NCBI RefSeq assembly: GCF_016616235.1
Contig: NZ_CP067100.1
Location: 3,655,001 to 3,719,000, forward strand
Length of the DNA stretch: 64,000 nucleotides
From: Bradyrhizobium diazoefficiens
GTDB taxonomy: Bacteria > Pseudomonadota > Alphaproteobacteria > Rhizobiales > Xanthobacteraceae
Direction: 5' to 3'
The notes beneath the pieces are model-generated. The model had not been told where the DNA came from. It was given only the letters and a program-made list of their open reading frames with translations, and made no database searches. Below, in pieces: positions 56,804 through 64,000 of this stretch. The first letter of the stretch is position 1. Each line of letters starts with the position of its first letter. The position numbers were made by a program, and so were the translations under genes.

Positions 56804-59095
56804 ATGGGCATGGTGTATCGGCGCCGGAGACCAACGCAGATGCTGGCCGCAACCGAGTCGGTTGCCGTGGCCCCGACTGCGCCGGTGGCCCGTCCGGCCA
56901 AGCCGCGCGCGCGCATGATGCGTCAATATGACCTTGTCGAGCGCGTCAGGTCCTACAATCCCAACACCAACGAAGACCTGTTGAACCGCGCCTATGTCTA
57001 CGCCATGAAGGCGCACGGCTCGCAGACCCGCGCCTCGGGCGATCCCTATTTCTCGCACCCGCTGGAAGTCGCGGCGATTCTCACCGACCTCAAGCTCGAC
57101 GACGCCACCATCGTCGCCGCGCTGCTGCACGACACGATCGAGGACACCGAGGCGACGCGGGCCGAGATCGACCAGATCTTCGGCCCCGAGATCGGCGCGC
57201 TGGTCGACGGGCTGACCAAGCTGAAGCGGCTGGAGCTGGTGTCGCGCGAGGCCAAGCAGGCCGAGAATCTGCGCAAATTGTTGCTGGCCATTGCCGACGA
57301 TGTCCGGGTGCTGCTGGTCAAGCTCGCCGACCGCCTGCACAACATGCGCACGCTGGATTTCGTGCCGACGGAATCGCGCCGCCGCATCGCCGAGGAGACG
57401 CTCGACATCTATGCGCCGCTCGCCGGCCGCATGGGCATGCAGGAGATGCGCGAGGAGCTGGAGGATCTGTCGTTCCGCACCCTCGACCCCGAGGCCTATT
57501 CGGTGGTGATGCAGCGGCTCGACGCGCTCGCCGAGCGTAACCGCAACCTGATCGGCGAGATCGAGGACCAGCTCTCCAACAATCTGCGCCACCGCGGCCT
57601 GGGCGCGCGGGTCTACGGCCGCCGCAAGAAGCCGTTCTCGATCTGGACCAAGATGGAGCGCAAGTCGGTCGGTTTCGAGCAATTGTCCGATATCTTCGGC
57701 TTCCGCCTCGTGGTCAACGACATCGAGGCCTGCTATCGCGCGCTCGGCATCGTCCACACCACCTGGCCGGTCGTACCGGGACGCTTCAAGGACTACATCT
57801 CGACGCCGAAGCAGAACGACTACCGCTCGATCCACACCACGGTGATCGGTCCCGGCAACCAGCGTGTCGAGCTCCAGATCCGCACCGAGGGGATGGACCA
57901 GATCGCCGAGCGCGGCATTGCCGCGCACGTGTTCTACAAGGAAGGTCTGGGCTCGCCGACCGAATTCCTCAAGCGCGAATCCAACGCGTTCGCCTGGCTG
58001 CGCCACACCATCGGCATTCTCTCCGAGAGTGCCAACCCCGAGGAATTTCTCGAGCACACCAAGCTCGAACTGTTCCACGACCAGGTGTTCTGCTTCACCC
58101 CGAAGGGCAAGCTGATCGCGCTGCCGCGCCATGCCAATGTGATCGACTTCGCCTATGCGGTGCATACCGACGTCGGCAACAGCGCGGTCGGCTGCAAGAT
58201 CAACGGCAAGTTCGCGCCTTTGTCCTCGGAGCTGCAGAACGGCGACGAGGTCGAGGTGCTGACCTCGGAAGCGCAATCGGCGCCGCCCTCGGCCTGGGAG
58301 ACGCTGGCGGTCACCGGCAAGGCGCGCGCCGCGATCCGCCGCGCCACGCGCACCGCCGTGCGCGACCAATATGCCGGTCTCGGCCGGCGCATCGTCGAGC
58401 GCCTGTTCGAGCGCGCGAAGATCGAATATGCCGACGACAAGCTCAAGGGCGCGCTGCCGCGGCTTGCGCGCACCTCGATCGAGGACGTCATGGCGGCGGT
58501 CGGCCGCGGCGAGATCAAGGCCTCCAACGTCGCGCGCGCGATGTATCCCGACTACAAGGAGGAGCGCGTCGCGCGCTACGGCGTCAAGAAGGGGCTTGCC
58601 GCCAAGCTCAAGGATAAATCGTCCGAACCGACGCGCAGCCCGGTCGCGATTCCGATCCGCGGCATCAATTCCGACCTGCCGGTGAAGTTCGCGCCGAACG
58701 GCGGCGCGGTGCCGGGCGACCGCATCGTTGGCATCGTCACGCCGGGCGAGGGCATCACGATCTATCCGATCCAGGCGCCGGCCCTGAAGGATTTCGAGGA
58801 GGAGCCGGAGCGCTGGCTCGACGTCCGCTGGGACATCGAGGACACCGCGCCGCAGCGCTTTCCGGCCCGCATCAAGGTGGAGAACGTCAACGAGCCCGGC
58901 GCGCTGGCGCAGATCGCGACCGTGATCGCCGAGCACGATGGCAACATCGACAATATCAGCATGCAGCGCCGCTCGCCCGACTTCACCGAGACGACGATCG
59001 ATCTCGAGGTCTATGACCTCAAGCATCTGAGCGCGATCCTGGCCCAGTTGCGCGCCAAGGCGGTCGTCGCCCGCGTCGAACGTGTTAATGGATAG
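56804..59095 (+). CDS. rsh: Bifunctional (p)ppGpp synthetase/hydrolase Rsh
   Basis: A 763-residue Rel/SpoT enzyme. Order: short basic N-terminus, HD hydrolase domain (SHPLEVAAIL, LLHDTIEDTEAT with the HD pair, RLHNMRTLDF), synthetase domain (RFKDYISTPKQNDYRSIHTT and LQIRTEGMDQIAERG), TGS (VFCFTPKGKLIALPR), and C-terminal ACT (IKVENVNEPGALAQIATVIAEHDG in parts). Both active sites look intact, so it sets the stringent alarmone level. ATG at 56804 is taken; ATG at 56810 has a better-spaced AGG. Confidence 0.96.
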   Translation: MGMVYRRRRPTQMLAATESVAVAPTAPVARPAKPRARMMRQYDLVERVRSYNPNTNEDLLNRAYVYAMKAHGSQTRASGDPYFSHPLEVAAILTDLKLDDATIVAALLHDTIEDTEATRAEIDQIFGPEIGALVDGLTKLKRLELVSREAKQAENLRKLLLAIADDVRVLLVKLADRLHNMRTLDFVPTESRRRIAEETLDIYAPLAGRMGMQEMREELEDLSFRTLDPEAYSVVMQRLDALAERNRNLIGEIEDQLSNNLRHRGLGARVYGRRKKPFSIWTKMERKSVGFEQLSDIFGFRLVVNDIEACYRALGIVHTTWPVVPGRFKDYISTPKQNDYRSIHTTVIGPGNQRVELQIRTEGMDQIAERGIAAHVFYKEGLGSPTEFLKRESNAFAWLRHTIGILSESANPEEFLEHTKLELFHDQVFCFTPKGKLIALPRHANVIDFAYAVHTDVGNSAVGCKINGKFAPLSSELQNGDEVEVLTSEAQSAPPSAWETLAVTGKARAAIRRATRTAVRDQYAGLGRRIVERLFERAKIEYADDKLKGALPRLARTSIEDVMAAVGRGEIKASNVARAMYPDYKEERVARYGVKKGLAAKLKDKSSEPTRSPVAIPIRGINSDLPVKFAPNGGAVPGDRIVGIVTPGEGITIYPIQAPALKDFEEEPERWLDVRWDIEDTAPQRFPARIKVENVNEPGALAQIATVIAEHDGNIDNISMQRRSPDFTETTIDLEVYDLKHLSAILAQLRAKAVVARVERVNG

Positions 59096-59140
59096 ACGCA
59101 TCTCGCATGCGTCGATCGCCCAGATTTCGTGAGTCCTGAA

Positions 59141-59893
59141 ATGCGCGCAACTCCGCTCCGCCTCGGCGTCAATATCGATCATGTCGCGACCGTCCGGAAC
59201 GCACGCGGCGGCAGCCATCCCGATCCGGTCCGGGCCGCGCTGCTCGCGATCGAGGCCGGTGCCGACGGCATCACCGCGCATTTGCGCGAGGACCGCCGCC
59301 ACATCCGCGACGAGGACATGGCGCGGCTCAAGGCTGAAATCTCCAAGCCATTGAATTTCGAGATGGCGGCGACCGACGACATGATGCGGATCTCGCTCGC
59401 CACCCAGCCGCATGCGGTGTGCCTGGTGCCCGAACGCCGCCAGGAGGTGACGACCGAGGGCGGCCTCGACGTCGTCGGCCAGCACAATGCGCTCGCGCCC
59501 TATATCGCGCGGCTGAACGATGCCGGCATCCGCGTCTCGCTGTTCATTGCCGCCGACCCCGCGCAGATCGAGATGGCAGCGCAGCTGCGCGCGCCGGTGA
59601 TCGAGATCCACACCGGCGCCTGGTGCGATGCCGTCGTCGACGGCCGTGCCGACAAGGCCGAAGCCGAATGGCAGCGGATCGTGGCGGGGGCGAAGCTCGC
59701 AAAGGCCGCCGGGCTGGAAGTTCACGCCGGGCATGGGCTCGACTATGCGACGGCAGAGAAGATCGCGGCCCTGCCGGAGATCATGGAGCTCAACATCGGC
59801 TACTACATGATCGGCGAGGCGCTGTTCGTCGGCCTCGCCGAGACGGTCCGCAGCATGCGCGCGGCGATGGACCGCGGCCGGAGCCCGGCATGA
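59141..59893 (+). CDS. pdxJ: Pyridoxine 5'-phosphate synthase
   Basis: A 250-residue TIM barrel: [19 protein letters not shown] with catalytic His, [15 protein letters not shown], and [20 protein letters not shown]. It forms pyridoxine phosphate from 1-deoxyxylulose phosphate and 3-amino-1-hydroxyacetone phosphate in vitamin B6 synthesis. ATG at 59141 is chosen; GTG at 59129 is in frame and possible. It overlaps acpS with ATGA. Confidence 0.95.
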   Translation: MRATPLRLGVNIDHVATVRNARGGSHPDPVRAALLAIEAGADGITAHLREDRRHIRDEDMARLKAEISKPLNFEMAATDDMMRISLATQPHAVCLVPERRQEVTTEGGLDVVGQHNALAPYIARLNDAGIRVSLFIAADPAQIEMAAQLRAPVIEIHTGAWCDAVVDGRADKAEAEWQRIVAGAKLAKAAGLEVHAGHGLDYATAEKIAALPEIMELNIGYYMIGEALFVGLAETVRSMRAAMDRGRSPA

Positions 59894-60309
59894 TCATCGG
59901 CATCGGCTCCGACCTGATCGACATCACCCGCGTGGCCAAAGTGATCGAGCGCCATGGCGAGCGCTTCCTCGACCGCATCTTCACCGAAGCCGAGCGCGCC
60001 AAGGCGGAGCGGCGGGCCAAGAACGAGAAGATGGTGGTGGCGACCTATGCCAAGCGCTTCGCCGCCAAGGAGGCCTGCTCCAAGGCGCTCGGCACCGGCA
60101 TCAGGCGCGGCGTGTGGTGGCGCGACATGGGGGTGGTCAACCTGCCGGGGGGACGGCCGACCATGCGGCTGACCGGCGGCGCCCTGGCCCGGCTCCAGGC
60201 CCTGACCCCGGAGGGGTTCGAGGCGAGGATCGATGTGTCGATCACCGACGACTGGCCGCTCGCGCAGGCCTTCGTCATCATTTCCGCGGTCCCGCTGGCG
60301 AAACCCTGA
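59890..60309 (+). CDS. acpS: Holo-(acyl-carrier-protein) synthase
   Basis: A 139-residue phosphopantetheinyl transferase: [20 protein letters not shown] with the Mg-binding Asp, [19 protein letters not shown] with the conserved Glu and Lys, and [11 protein letters not shown]. It transfers 4'-phosphopantetheine to apo-ACP. Coupled to pdxJ through ATGA, as in other alphaproteobacteria. Confidence 0.95.
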   Translation: MIIGIGSDLIDITRVAKVIERHGERFLDRIFTEAERAKAERRAKNEKMVVATYAKRFAAKEACSKALGTGIRRGVWWRDMGVVNLPGGRPTMRLTGGALARLQALTPEGFEARIDVSITDDWPLAQAFVIISAVPLAKP

Positions 60310-60558
60310 CGGTCTCGGGTCGAATTTATAATTCTTATTACATATCAGTGGGTTGGGCAGTTTTGATGCGATCCTTGATTGCGTGGCCTGCGACAACCGT
60401 CTAAAAGTCCGCTGACGCAAATCAGGCTGGGCGAATTCGGCTTTACGCCGGAATTGGCCCTTACTATCAGAATCAGGACAATCTCCTTACGCCGCGAACC
60501 GATGGGCTGTTCGCGGGAGGAGGGCGCTCTGTGACCGCCGGCCGGAATTGAGAGAGCA
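60310..60558. promoter_or_regulatory. Intergenic region before lepB
   Basis: 249 bases. The first part is AT-rich (AATTTATAATTCTTATTACA near 60325-60345), unusual for this genome, and may hold the lepB operon promoter. A hairpin AATTCGGC/GCCGGAATT lies near 60433-60455. GAGAGAGC precedes the lepB ATG. Confidence 0.55.
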
Positions 60559-61323
60559 ATGAGCGTGACTTCGGGAACGAAAACTGAGAGCGGCGTCGGC
60601 GAGACCATCCGGGTCGTGATCCACGCGCTCCTGATCGCGCTGGTGATCCGCACCTTCCTGTTCCAGCCCTTCAACATCCCGTCCGGCTCGATGAAGGCGA
60701 CGCTGCTGGTCGGCGACTATCTGTTCGTCTCGAAATATTCCTACGGGTATAGCCACTACTCGGTCCCGTTCTCGCCGCCCCTGTTTTCGGGCCGGATCTG
60801 GGGCTCGGATCCGAACCGCGGCGACATCGTCGTGTTCCGCCTGCCGAAGGACGATTCCACCGACTACATCAAGCGCGTGATCGGCCTTCCCGGCGACCAC
60901 ATCCAGATGAAGGACGGGCTGCTCTACATCAACGACGTCCCGGTCGAGCGGCAGCGCATGAGCGAATTCGTCGGCGAGGATCCCTGCGGCGCCGAAGGCG
61001 GCGGCATTTCCCGGGTGAAGCGCTGGAAGGAGACGCTGCCGAACGGCGTGTCGTATGAGACGCTCGACTGCGCCGACAACGGCTATATGGACAACACCAA
61101 TGTCTACACCGTGCCGCCCGGCCACTTCTTCATGATGGGCGACAACCGCGACAACTCGACCGACAGCCGCTTCCTCGGCCAGGTCGGCTACGTTCCGGCC
61201 GAAAACCTGATCGGCCGCGCCCAGATGATCTTCTTCTCGATCGGCGAAGGCGAGCATGCCTGGATGTTCTGGCGCTGGCCGTGGGCGGTGCGCTGGAATC
61301 GGTTCTTCAAAATCGTCCGATGA
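60559..61323 (+). CDS. lepB: Signal peptidase I
   Basis: A 254-residue inner-membrane protease. One N-terminal membrane helix (IHALLIALVIRTFLFQPF) is followed by IPSGSMKATLLVGD with catalytic S44, YIKRVIGLPGD with K105 as general base, and the GDNRDNSTDSR box. It cleaves Sec and Tat signal peptides in the periplasm, such as those of the porin and dipeptidase here. It overlaps rnc by four bases (ATGA). Confidence 0.95.
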   Translation: MSVTSGTKTESGVGETIRVVIHALLIALVIRTFLFQPFNIPSGSMKATLLVGDYLFVSKYSYGYSHYSVPFSPPLFSGRIWGSDPNRGDIVVFRLPKDDSTDYIKRVIGLPGDHIQMKDGLLYINDVPVERQRMSEFVGEDPCGAEGGGISRVKRWKETLPNGVSYETLDCADNGYMDNTNVYTVPPGHFFMMGDNRDNSTDSRFLGQVGYVPAENLIGRAQMIFFSIGEGEHAWMFWRWPWAVRWNRFFKIVR

Positions 61324-62168
61324 AAGACGAAGCCAAGGACATCGCGGCCCAACCGATCGAGGCGCAAACCGCACCCGACGGCGAAGCTGCGACCAAGATG
61401 CCTGAAACGAAGGCCCCCGCGAGGAAGAAGCGGGCGCGCAGCAGCAAGGCCAAGGACAAGGCGAAGGCGGCGGATGCAAACGCGGCGCTCGAGGCGCGCA
61501 TCGGCCACAGCTTCACTGACCCGAACCTGTTGATGCAGGCGATCACGCATGTCTCGGCGCTGAAATCGGGACGCAAGCGCGGCGACAGCTATCAGCGGCT
61601 GGAATTCCTCGGCGACCACGTGCTCGGGCTCGTCGTCTCCGACATGCTCTACCACGCTTTCCCGAACGCCGATGAGGGCGAACTGTCCAAGCGTCTTGCA
61701 GAGCTCGTGCGGAAAGAGAGCTGCGCCGACGTCGCCAAGTCGCTCGGCCTGCTCGACGACATCAAGCTCGGCTCGGTCGGCTCCAGCGCCGACGCCCGCC
61801 TGCGCAAGTCGATCCTCGGCGACATCTGCGAGGCCGTGATCGGCGCCATCTTCCTCGACGGCGGTCACGCGGCGGCCGACGAGTTCGTCAAGCGCAACTG
61901 GACCGAGCGCATGCACAAGCCGCGGCGTCCATTGCGGGATCCCAAGACCGTGCTGCAGGAATGGGCGCAAGGCAAGGGACTGCCGACGCCTGTTTACCGC
62001 GAGGTCGAGCGCACCGGCCCGCATCACGATCCGCAGTTCCGCGTCGCCGTGGACCTGCCGGGACTGGCGCCGGCCGAAGGCGTCGGCGGCAGCAAGCGTG
62101 CGGCGGAGAAGGTGGCGGCCTCGGTGATGATCGAACGCGAAGGCGTCGGCGGCGGCAATGACAGCTGA
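61320..62168 (+). CDS. rnc: Ribonuclease III
   Basis: A 282-residue RNase III with an extra N-terminal tail of about 55 residues rich in Lys, Ala and Glu. The catalytic domain has YQRLEFLGDHVLGLVVSDML and GDICEAVIGAIFLDGG; the double-stranded RNA-binding domain begins near DPKTVLQEWAQGKGLP and ends GSKRAAEKVAA. It processes rRNA precursors and double-stranded RNA. It overlaps lepB by four bases and era by eleven. Confidence 0.95.
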   Translation: MKDEAKDIAAQPIEAQTAPDGEAATKMPETKAPARKKRARSSKAKDKAKAADANAALEARIGHSFTDPNLLMQAITHVSALKSGRKRGDSYQRLEFLGDHVLGLVVSDMLYHAFPNADEGELSKRLAELVRKESCADVAKSLGLLDDIKLGSVGSSADARLRKSILGDICEAVIGAIFLDGGHAAADEFVKRNWTERMHKPRRPLRDPKTVLQEWAQGKGLPTPVYREVERTGPHHDPQFRVAVDLPGLAPAEGVGGSKRAAEKVAASVMIEREGVGGGNDS

Positions 62169-63084
62169 AGCAAGCGGCGAGGTGCCCACTGCGACGCGCT
62201 GCGGCTTCGTTGCGCTGATCGGCGCGCCGAATGTCGGCAAGTCGACGCTGGTCAACGCGCTGGTCGGCGCCAAGGTCACGATCGTCTCGCGCAAGGTGCA
62301 GACCACGCGGGCGCTGATCCGCGGCATCGTCATCGAGAACAGTTCGCAGATCATTCTCGTCGACACGCCCGGCATCTTCCTGCCCAAGCGCAGGCTCGAC
62401 CGCGCCATGGTCTCGACCGCGTGGAGCGGGGCGCATGATGCCGACCTCGTCTGCGTGCTGCTCGACGCCAAGACGGGAATCGACGAGGAGGCCGAGGCGA
62501 TCCTCGCCAAGGCGGAAAGTGTCAACCACGACAAGATCCTGGTAATCAACAAGGTCGATCTGGTCCAGCGCGAGAAGCTTTTGGCGCTGGCGCAGGCCGC
62601 CAATGAGCGCATGAAGTTCGAAAGAACCTTCATGATCTCCGCGATCTCGGGCGACGGCGTCGACGACATCCGCTCAACGCTGGCCAAGATGGTGCCGCCC
62701 GGCCCATACCTCTATCCCGAAGACCAGATGTCGGATGCGCCGATGCGGCAGCTGGCGGCCGAGATCACGCGAGAAAAGATCTATCAGAAGCTGCACCAGG
62801 AATTGCCCTACCAGTCCACGGTCGAGACCGACAAATGGGAGGAGCGCAAGGACAAGTCGGTGCGGATCGAGCAGACCATCTTCGTCGAGCGCGAAAGCCA
62901 GCGCAAGATCGTGCTCGGCAAGGGTGGCGCCACCATCAAGTCGATCGGCGCTGACTCGCGCAAAGAGCTGATGCAGATCCTCGACGTGCCGGTGCACCTG
63001 TTCCTGTTCGTCAAGGTGCGCGAGAACTGGGGCGACGATCCCGATCGCTACCGCGAGATGGGCCTGGACTTTCCCAGGGAATAA
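62158..63084 (+). CDS. era: GTPase Era
   Basis: A 308-residue Ras-like GTPase. G1 is GAPNVGKSTLVNAL, G3 DTPGIF, G4 NKVDLV; the C-terminal KH domain has ITREKIYQKLHQELPYQSTVE and IVLGKGGATIKSIGADSRKEL. It binds 16S rRNA and takes part in 30S maturation. Its start lies inside the end of rnc, so lepB-rnc-era form a tight operon. Confidence 0.96.
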   Translation: MTAEASGEVPTATRCGFVALIGAPNVGKSTLVNALVGAKVTIVSRKVQTTRALIRGIVIENSSQIILVDTPGIFLPKRRLDRAMVSTAWSGAHDADLVCVLLDAKTGIDEEAEAILAKAESVNHDKILVINKVDLVQREKLLALAQAANERMKFERTFMISAISGDGVDDIRSTLAKMVPPGPYLYPEDQMSDAPMRQLAAEITREKIYQKLHQELPYQSTVETDKWEERKDKSVRIEQTIFVERESQRKIVLGKGGATIKSIGADSRKELMQILDVPVHLFLFVKVRENWGDDPDRYREMGLDFPRE

Positions 63085-63105
63085 CCAAGAAAAGATCGGT
63101 CATCG

Positions 63106-63486
63106 ATGAGCCTGCCCAGCAACGTCCGGCGCTTCGAAGCGCTGCTCTATGCATCGCTGATGCTGGATGCCGTGTCGGTCGCGGTGCAGGACCGCACGCC
63201 CAATGCCGAGATGACCGAGCAGATGATCATGACGGCGACGCTGCTCGCCGGCGGGATGATCCTGCTCTTGGTCTACTTCGTCTGGCTGGCCGCGCACGGG
63301 CGCAAGAACTGGCCGCGCTGGGTGCTGGGAGCGGCATTGGTGCTGTCACTGATCTCGCTCGCACAGATTATCGGCGAGAAAGGCATGGAGCTCGACAGCG
63401 CCATCGAGATCGTCTCCTGCGTGCTGACGGCAATGGGTCTGTATTTCTCCTTCACCGGCGACGCCCAGGACTGGTTCGACGCGTGA
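63106..63486 (+). CDS. Hypothetical membrane protein
   Basis: A 126-residue protein with four probable hydrophobic segments, of which the clearest are MTATLLAGGMILLLVYFVWLA and VLGAALVLSLISLAQII. The N-terminus (RRFEALLYASLMLDAVSVAVQD) is helical. It lies between era and recO, 21 bases after era, so it is likely in the same transcript. Family not recognised. Confidence 0.75.
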   Translation: MSLPSNVRRFEALLYASLMLDAVSVAVQDRTPNAEMTEQMIMTATLLAGGMILLLVYFVWLAAHGRKNWPRWVLGAALVLSLISLAQIIGEKGMELDSAIEIVSCVLTAMGLYFSFTGDAQDWFDA

Positions 63487-63492
63487 GGCTGC

Positions 63493-63587
63493 GTAAGGTG
63501 GGCAAGGGCGCGCGCTTGCGCGCCGTGCCCACCATAGTCGCACGGCCGATCAAATTGGTGGGCACGCTTTGCTTTGCCCACCCTACG
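63493..63587. repeat. Palindromic intergenic repeat
   Basis: TAAGGTGGGCAAGGGCGCG and TTGCGCGCCGTGCCCACC form a hairpin; a second part, TGGTGGGCACGC to TTTGCCCACCCTA, is an inverted relative. Sits between the era-linked membrane gene and recO. Confidence 0.7.
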
Positions 63588-63615
63588 ACACCGCAAATGC
63601 GGTAAGCTTCATCCG

Positions 63616-64000
63616 ATGGAATGGACCGACGAAGGCATCGTGCTGGGTGTGCGGCGGCATGGCGAATCCAGCGCCATTGTCGAGCTGCTGACGCGGGCGC
63701 ATGGCCGGCATCTCGGTCTCGTGCGCGGCGGCGCGGGCTCGCGGATGCGGCCGCTGCTGCAACCCGGTAACAGCGTCAGCGTGGTCTGGCGGGCGCGGCT
63801 CGACGAGCATCTCGGCACCTATGCCATCGAAGGTCTGAAGCTGCGTGCGGCGACACTGCTGGGATCCTCCCATGGGGTCTACGGCGTCACCCATCTGGCC
63901 TCGATCGCGCGGCTGCTTCCCGAACGCGATCCGCACGAAGATATCTTTGCGCTGCTCGAACATTCGCTCGACGATTTCGACGACATCGGCAGCGCCGCCG
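63616..64000 (+). CDS. recO: DNA repair protein RecO (3' end outside the window)
   Basis: The first 128 residues of Rec[49 protein letters not shown], an OB-fold pattern, then the start of the helical domain ([22 protein letters not shown]). RecO loads RecA with RecR at gaps. The CCGATGGA start is clear. Further text lies beyond the right edge. Confidence 0.95.
   Translation, partial: MEWTDEGIVLGVRRHGESSAIVELLTRAHGRHLGLVRGGAGSRMRPLLQPGNSVSVVWRARLDEHLGTYAIEGLKLRAATLLGSSHGVYGVTHLASIARLLPERDPHEDIFALLEHSLDDFDDIGSAA

Noticed and set aside
56639..59734. Minus-strand open frame of 1031 codons opposite rsh and pdxJ
   Set aside because: It is the antisense shadow of two well-supported genes in high-GC DNA; composition is His/Asp/Arg-heavy and has no family motif.

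Overview
The window reads as chromosomal DNA of a GC-rich alphaproteobacterium, most likely Bradyrhizobium or a close relative in Nitrobacteraceae. Evidence: the DivK-PleD pair, a bifunctional Rsh, an Omp2b-type 16-strand porin, the GatCAB operon, the CC0125/CC1285 lipoprotein family, and many intergenic palindromic repeats typical of that genus. No phage, insertion sequence, transposase, integrase or CRISPR array was found. Most of the window is core genome; the unusual material lies in small insertions between core genes, in intergenic repeats and in a few broken genes.

Layout. 1-1.8 kb: the end of a type I secretion ATPase and its HlyD-type adaptor. 1.9-4.3 kb: RidA-like protein, then a minus-strand DUF3572-dinB-ACT cluster. 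4.5-6.3 kb: divK-pleD, a cell-cycle and c-di-GMP signalling pair. 6.3-12.6 kb: an accessory stretch with a TetR/MFS efflux-type pair with visible operators, a broken alpha/beta hydrolase, a secreted Cys-rich protein lying between two copies of the rpmG 3' end and terminator, rpmG (L33), and a flavin monooxygenase. 12.8-19.2 kb: minus-strand topA-rnr-DUF983-NUDIX. 19.4-22.1 kb: a second accessory patch (flavodoxin-like, HxlR/SDR pair, small proteins). 22.4-29.1 kb: dprA, amidase, patatin, and the pyrB-pyrC'-plsY operon, in which the dihydroorotase homologue has lost its metal ligands. 29.3-38.6 kb: VanX-like dipeptidase, AidB, CPBP protease, ruvX-AEC transporter, cyclase-family protein, LysR, and two nitronate monooxygenases. 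38.7-43.4 kb: gatC, gatA and gatB interleaved with small unknown genes. 43.4-46.5 kb: gene-poor DNA with palindromes, a 30-residue lysine-rich peptide gene, a Sel1-like gene and tRNA-Ser(GCT). 46.5-56.6 kb: porin, Slt-type lytic transglycosylase, dapA, mscL (carrying a one-base frameshift), smpB, peroxiredoxin, GST, a family 5-like uracil-DNA glycosylase with a NYN-domain protein, and rpoZ. 56.8-64 kb: rsh, pdxJ, acpS, lepB, rnc, era, a membrane protein and the start of recO.

The core genes group into information processing (TopA, RNase R, RNase III, Era, SmpB, L33, GatCAB, omega), cell envelope and secretion (LepB, Slt, porin, PlsY, DapA, MscL) and signalling (DivK, PleD, Rsh). Start codons were chosen from Shine-Dalgarno spacing and ATGA/GTGA/TGATG overlaps. 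I saw no clearly new defence or mobile system. The best leads are the rpmG-end duplication around a secreted protein, the mscL frameshift, the palindrome-rich DNA upstream of the lysine-rich peptide gene, the NYN/UDG overlapping pair, and the long mosaic repeat shared by two intergenic regions.
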